Shown here: piece after piece, positions 63,472 to 64,000 of the stretch | Numbering within the stretch: the stretch's first letter is position 1 | Layout: each line of letters begins with the position of its first letter | NCBI GenBank assembly: GCA_036365455.1 | Contig: JAWQUS010000011.1 | Location: 8,390,001 to 8,454,000 of the forward strand | Source of the DNA: Macrosoma leucophasiata | Taxonomy: Eukaryota; Arthropoda; Insecta; Lepidoptera; Hedylidae | Reading direction: 5' to 3' | DNA length: 64,000 nucleotides | Notes under the pieces: model-generated | Databases searched by the model: none | The model's input: only the letters and a program-made list of their open reading frames with translations | Told to the model about the DNA's origin: nothing | Made by a program: the position numbers and the translations under genes

Positions 63472-64000
63472 TATTTTATTGTGCAAAAGAGCTTTTGAAT
63501 GAAATCGGGTGAAATAGCTAAAAACATTTGAAGTCAAAACAAATTCAACCTGAACAATCTCGAATAGAAAGGCAGACGATTCATAATTCTTTATTCATCA
63601 CCATGTAATAACACCAGCGAACCTCCAATATCTCGCCCATAAATGATGAGTAGGATGGTGAGGGTCCAGTCCGGATGAGGTGCGGTCAAAAAACTTTAAC
63701 GTACATTTTTCATGAAGTAGCCAGATTTTGCGTGCCTGGTTACGTATTTGTATAGTTGCGAGCGGTAACATGTGACCACGAAATTAATTGAATGTAAGTA
63801 AAAAACTGTGATATTATAACATTTATAACGCATTAACGCTTTCACCTTAATATGATATTATAATAGTTCAACGAATTTGATTCAAACTGTTCCGGAACAA
63901 CATAATATATGAATGAAAATGAAAAAAAGTTTGATTATTTGCCAAAAACAACAATCGAGTAGCACTTGTAGCAGTTACAGTGCTCAACAATAAATATTGC
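63472..64000. other. no feature recognised
   Basis: Nothing assignable. Confidence 0.4.

Noticed and set aside
1..64000. CRISPR array, phage, bacterial operon or biosynthetic cluster
   Set aside because: The regular repeats present are minisatellite or microsatellite types, and the sequence is eukaryotic with introns and insect transposons.

Overview
The window looks like lepidopteran insect (moth or butterfly) nuclear DNA. It is AT-rich, intron-bearing and packed with insect transposable elements: mariner, Helitrons, a hAT-like element, RTE-like LINE ends, tRNA-derived SINEs and many GACA/GTCT microsatellites inside repeats. There is no bacterial or organellar gene organisation. No host gene of ordinary length is complete. 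Most of the 64 kb is layers of repeats around a few small exons.

Host coding content that I can support: (1) one exon of a CUB-domain protein on the minus strand at 6096-6252; (2) gene A, three exons between 46221 and 49776, encoding a predicted secreted protein of 118 residues; (3) gene B, three exons between 54022 and 57479, encoding a predicted secreted protein of 103 residues. Genes A and B lie in tandem on the plus strand. They share the same architecture: TATA-like box, CAGT initiator about 32 bp downstream, a leader of about 37 nt, a signal-peptide exon, two phase-0 introns, and a last exon starting with a Phe codon. They may be old paralogues. Gene B carries a VRR-DAP sequence after its signal peptide that recalls the pro-region of moth apolipophorin-III.

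Layout: 1-8.3 kb, repeats around the CUB exon and a decayed unknown ORF. 8.3-10.8 kb, little recognisable. 10.8-21 kb, two degenerate tandem arrays (one promoter-like at 12.2-15.7 kb, one terminal-exon-like at 16.8-20.8 kb) broken up by a LINE, a mariner and a repeat carrying a tRNA-Leu gene. 22-33 kb, SINEs, a foldback element, the first of two matching Helitrons, a hAT-like element with a perfect 8-bp target duplication, and a second mariner. 33-45 kb, the second Helitron copy, short Helitron-like elements and two more low-copy duplications. 46-57.5 kb, genes A and B with repeat-filled introns. 57.5-64 kb, SINEs, a 125-bp minisatellite and foldback sequences.

Working labels used below. Family R1: about 630-bp element with ends AGGGTTCCGTA and TACGGAACCCT and an internal GACA tract. 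Family R2: about 300-bp repeat from ACTGGTGGTAGAG to an A-rich end (over 20 copies or pieces). SINE-a, SINE-b, SINE-c: three repeats with tRNA-like modules. Leu-repeat: about 440-bp repeat with an internal tRNA-Leu. R7, R8, R10, R12: further dispersed repeats. Plus orientation of R2 starts at ACTGGTGGTAGAG. All family names are mine; none was checked against a repeat library.
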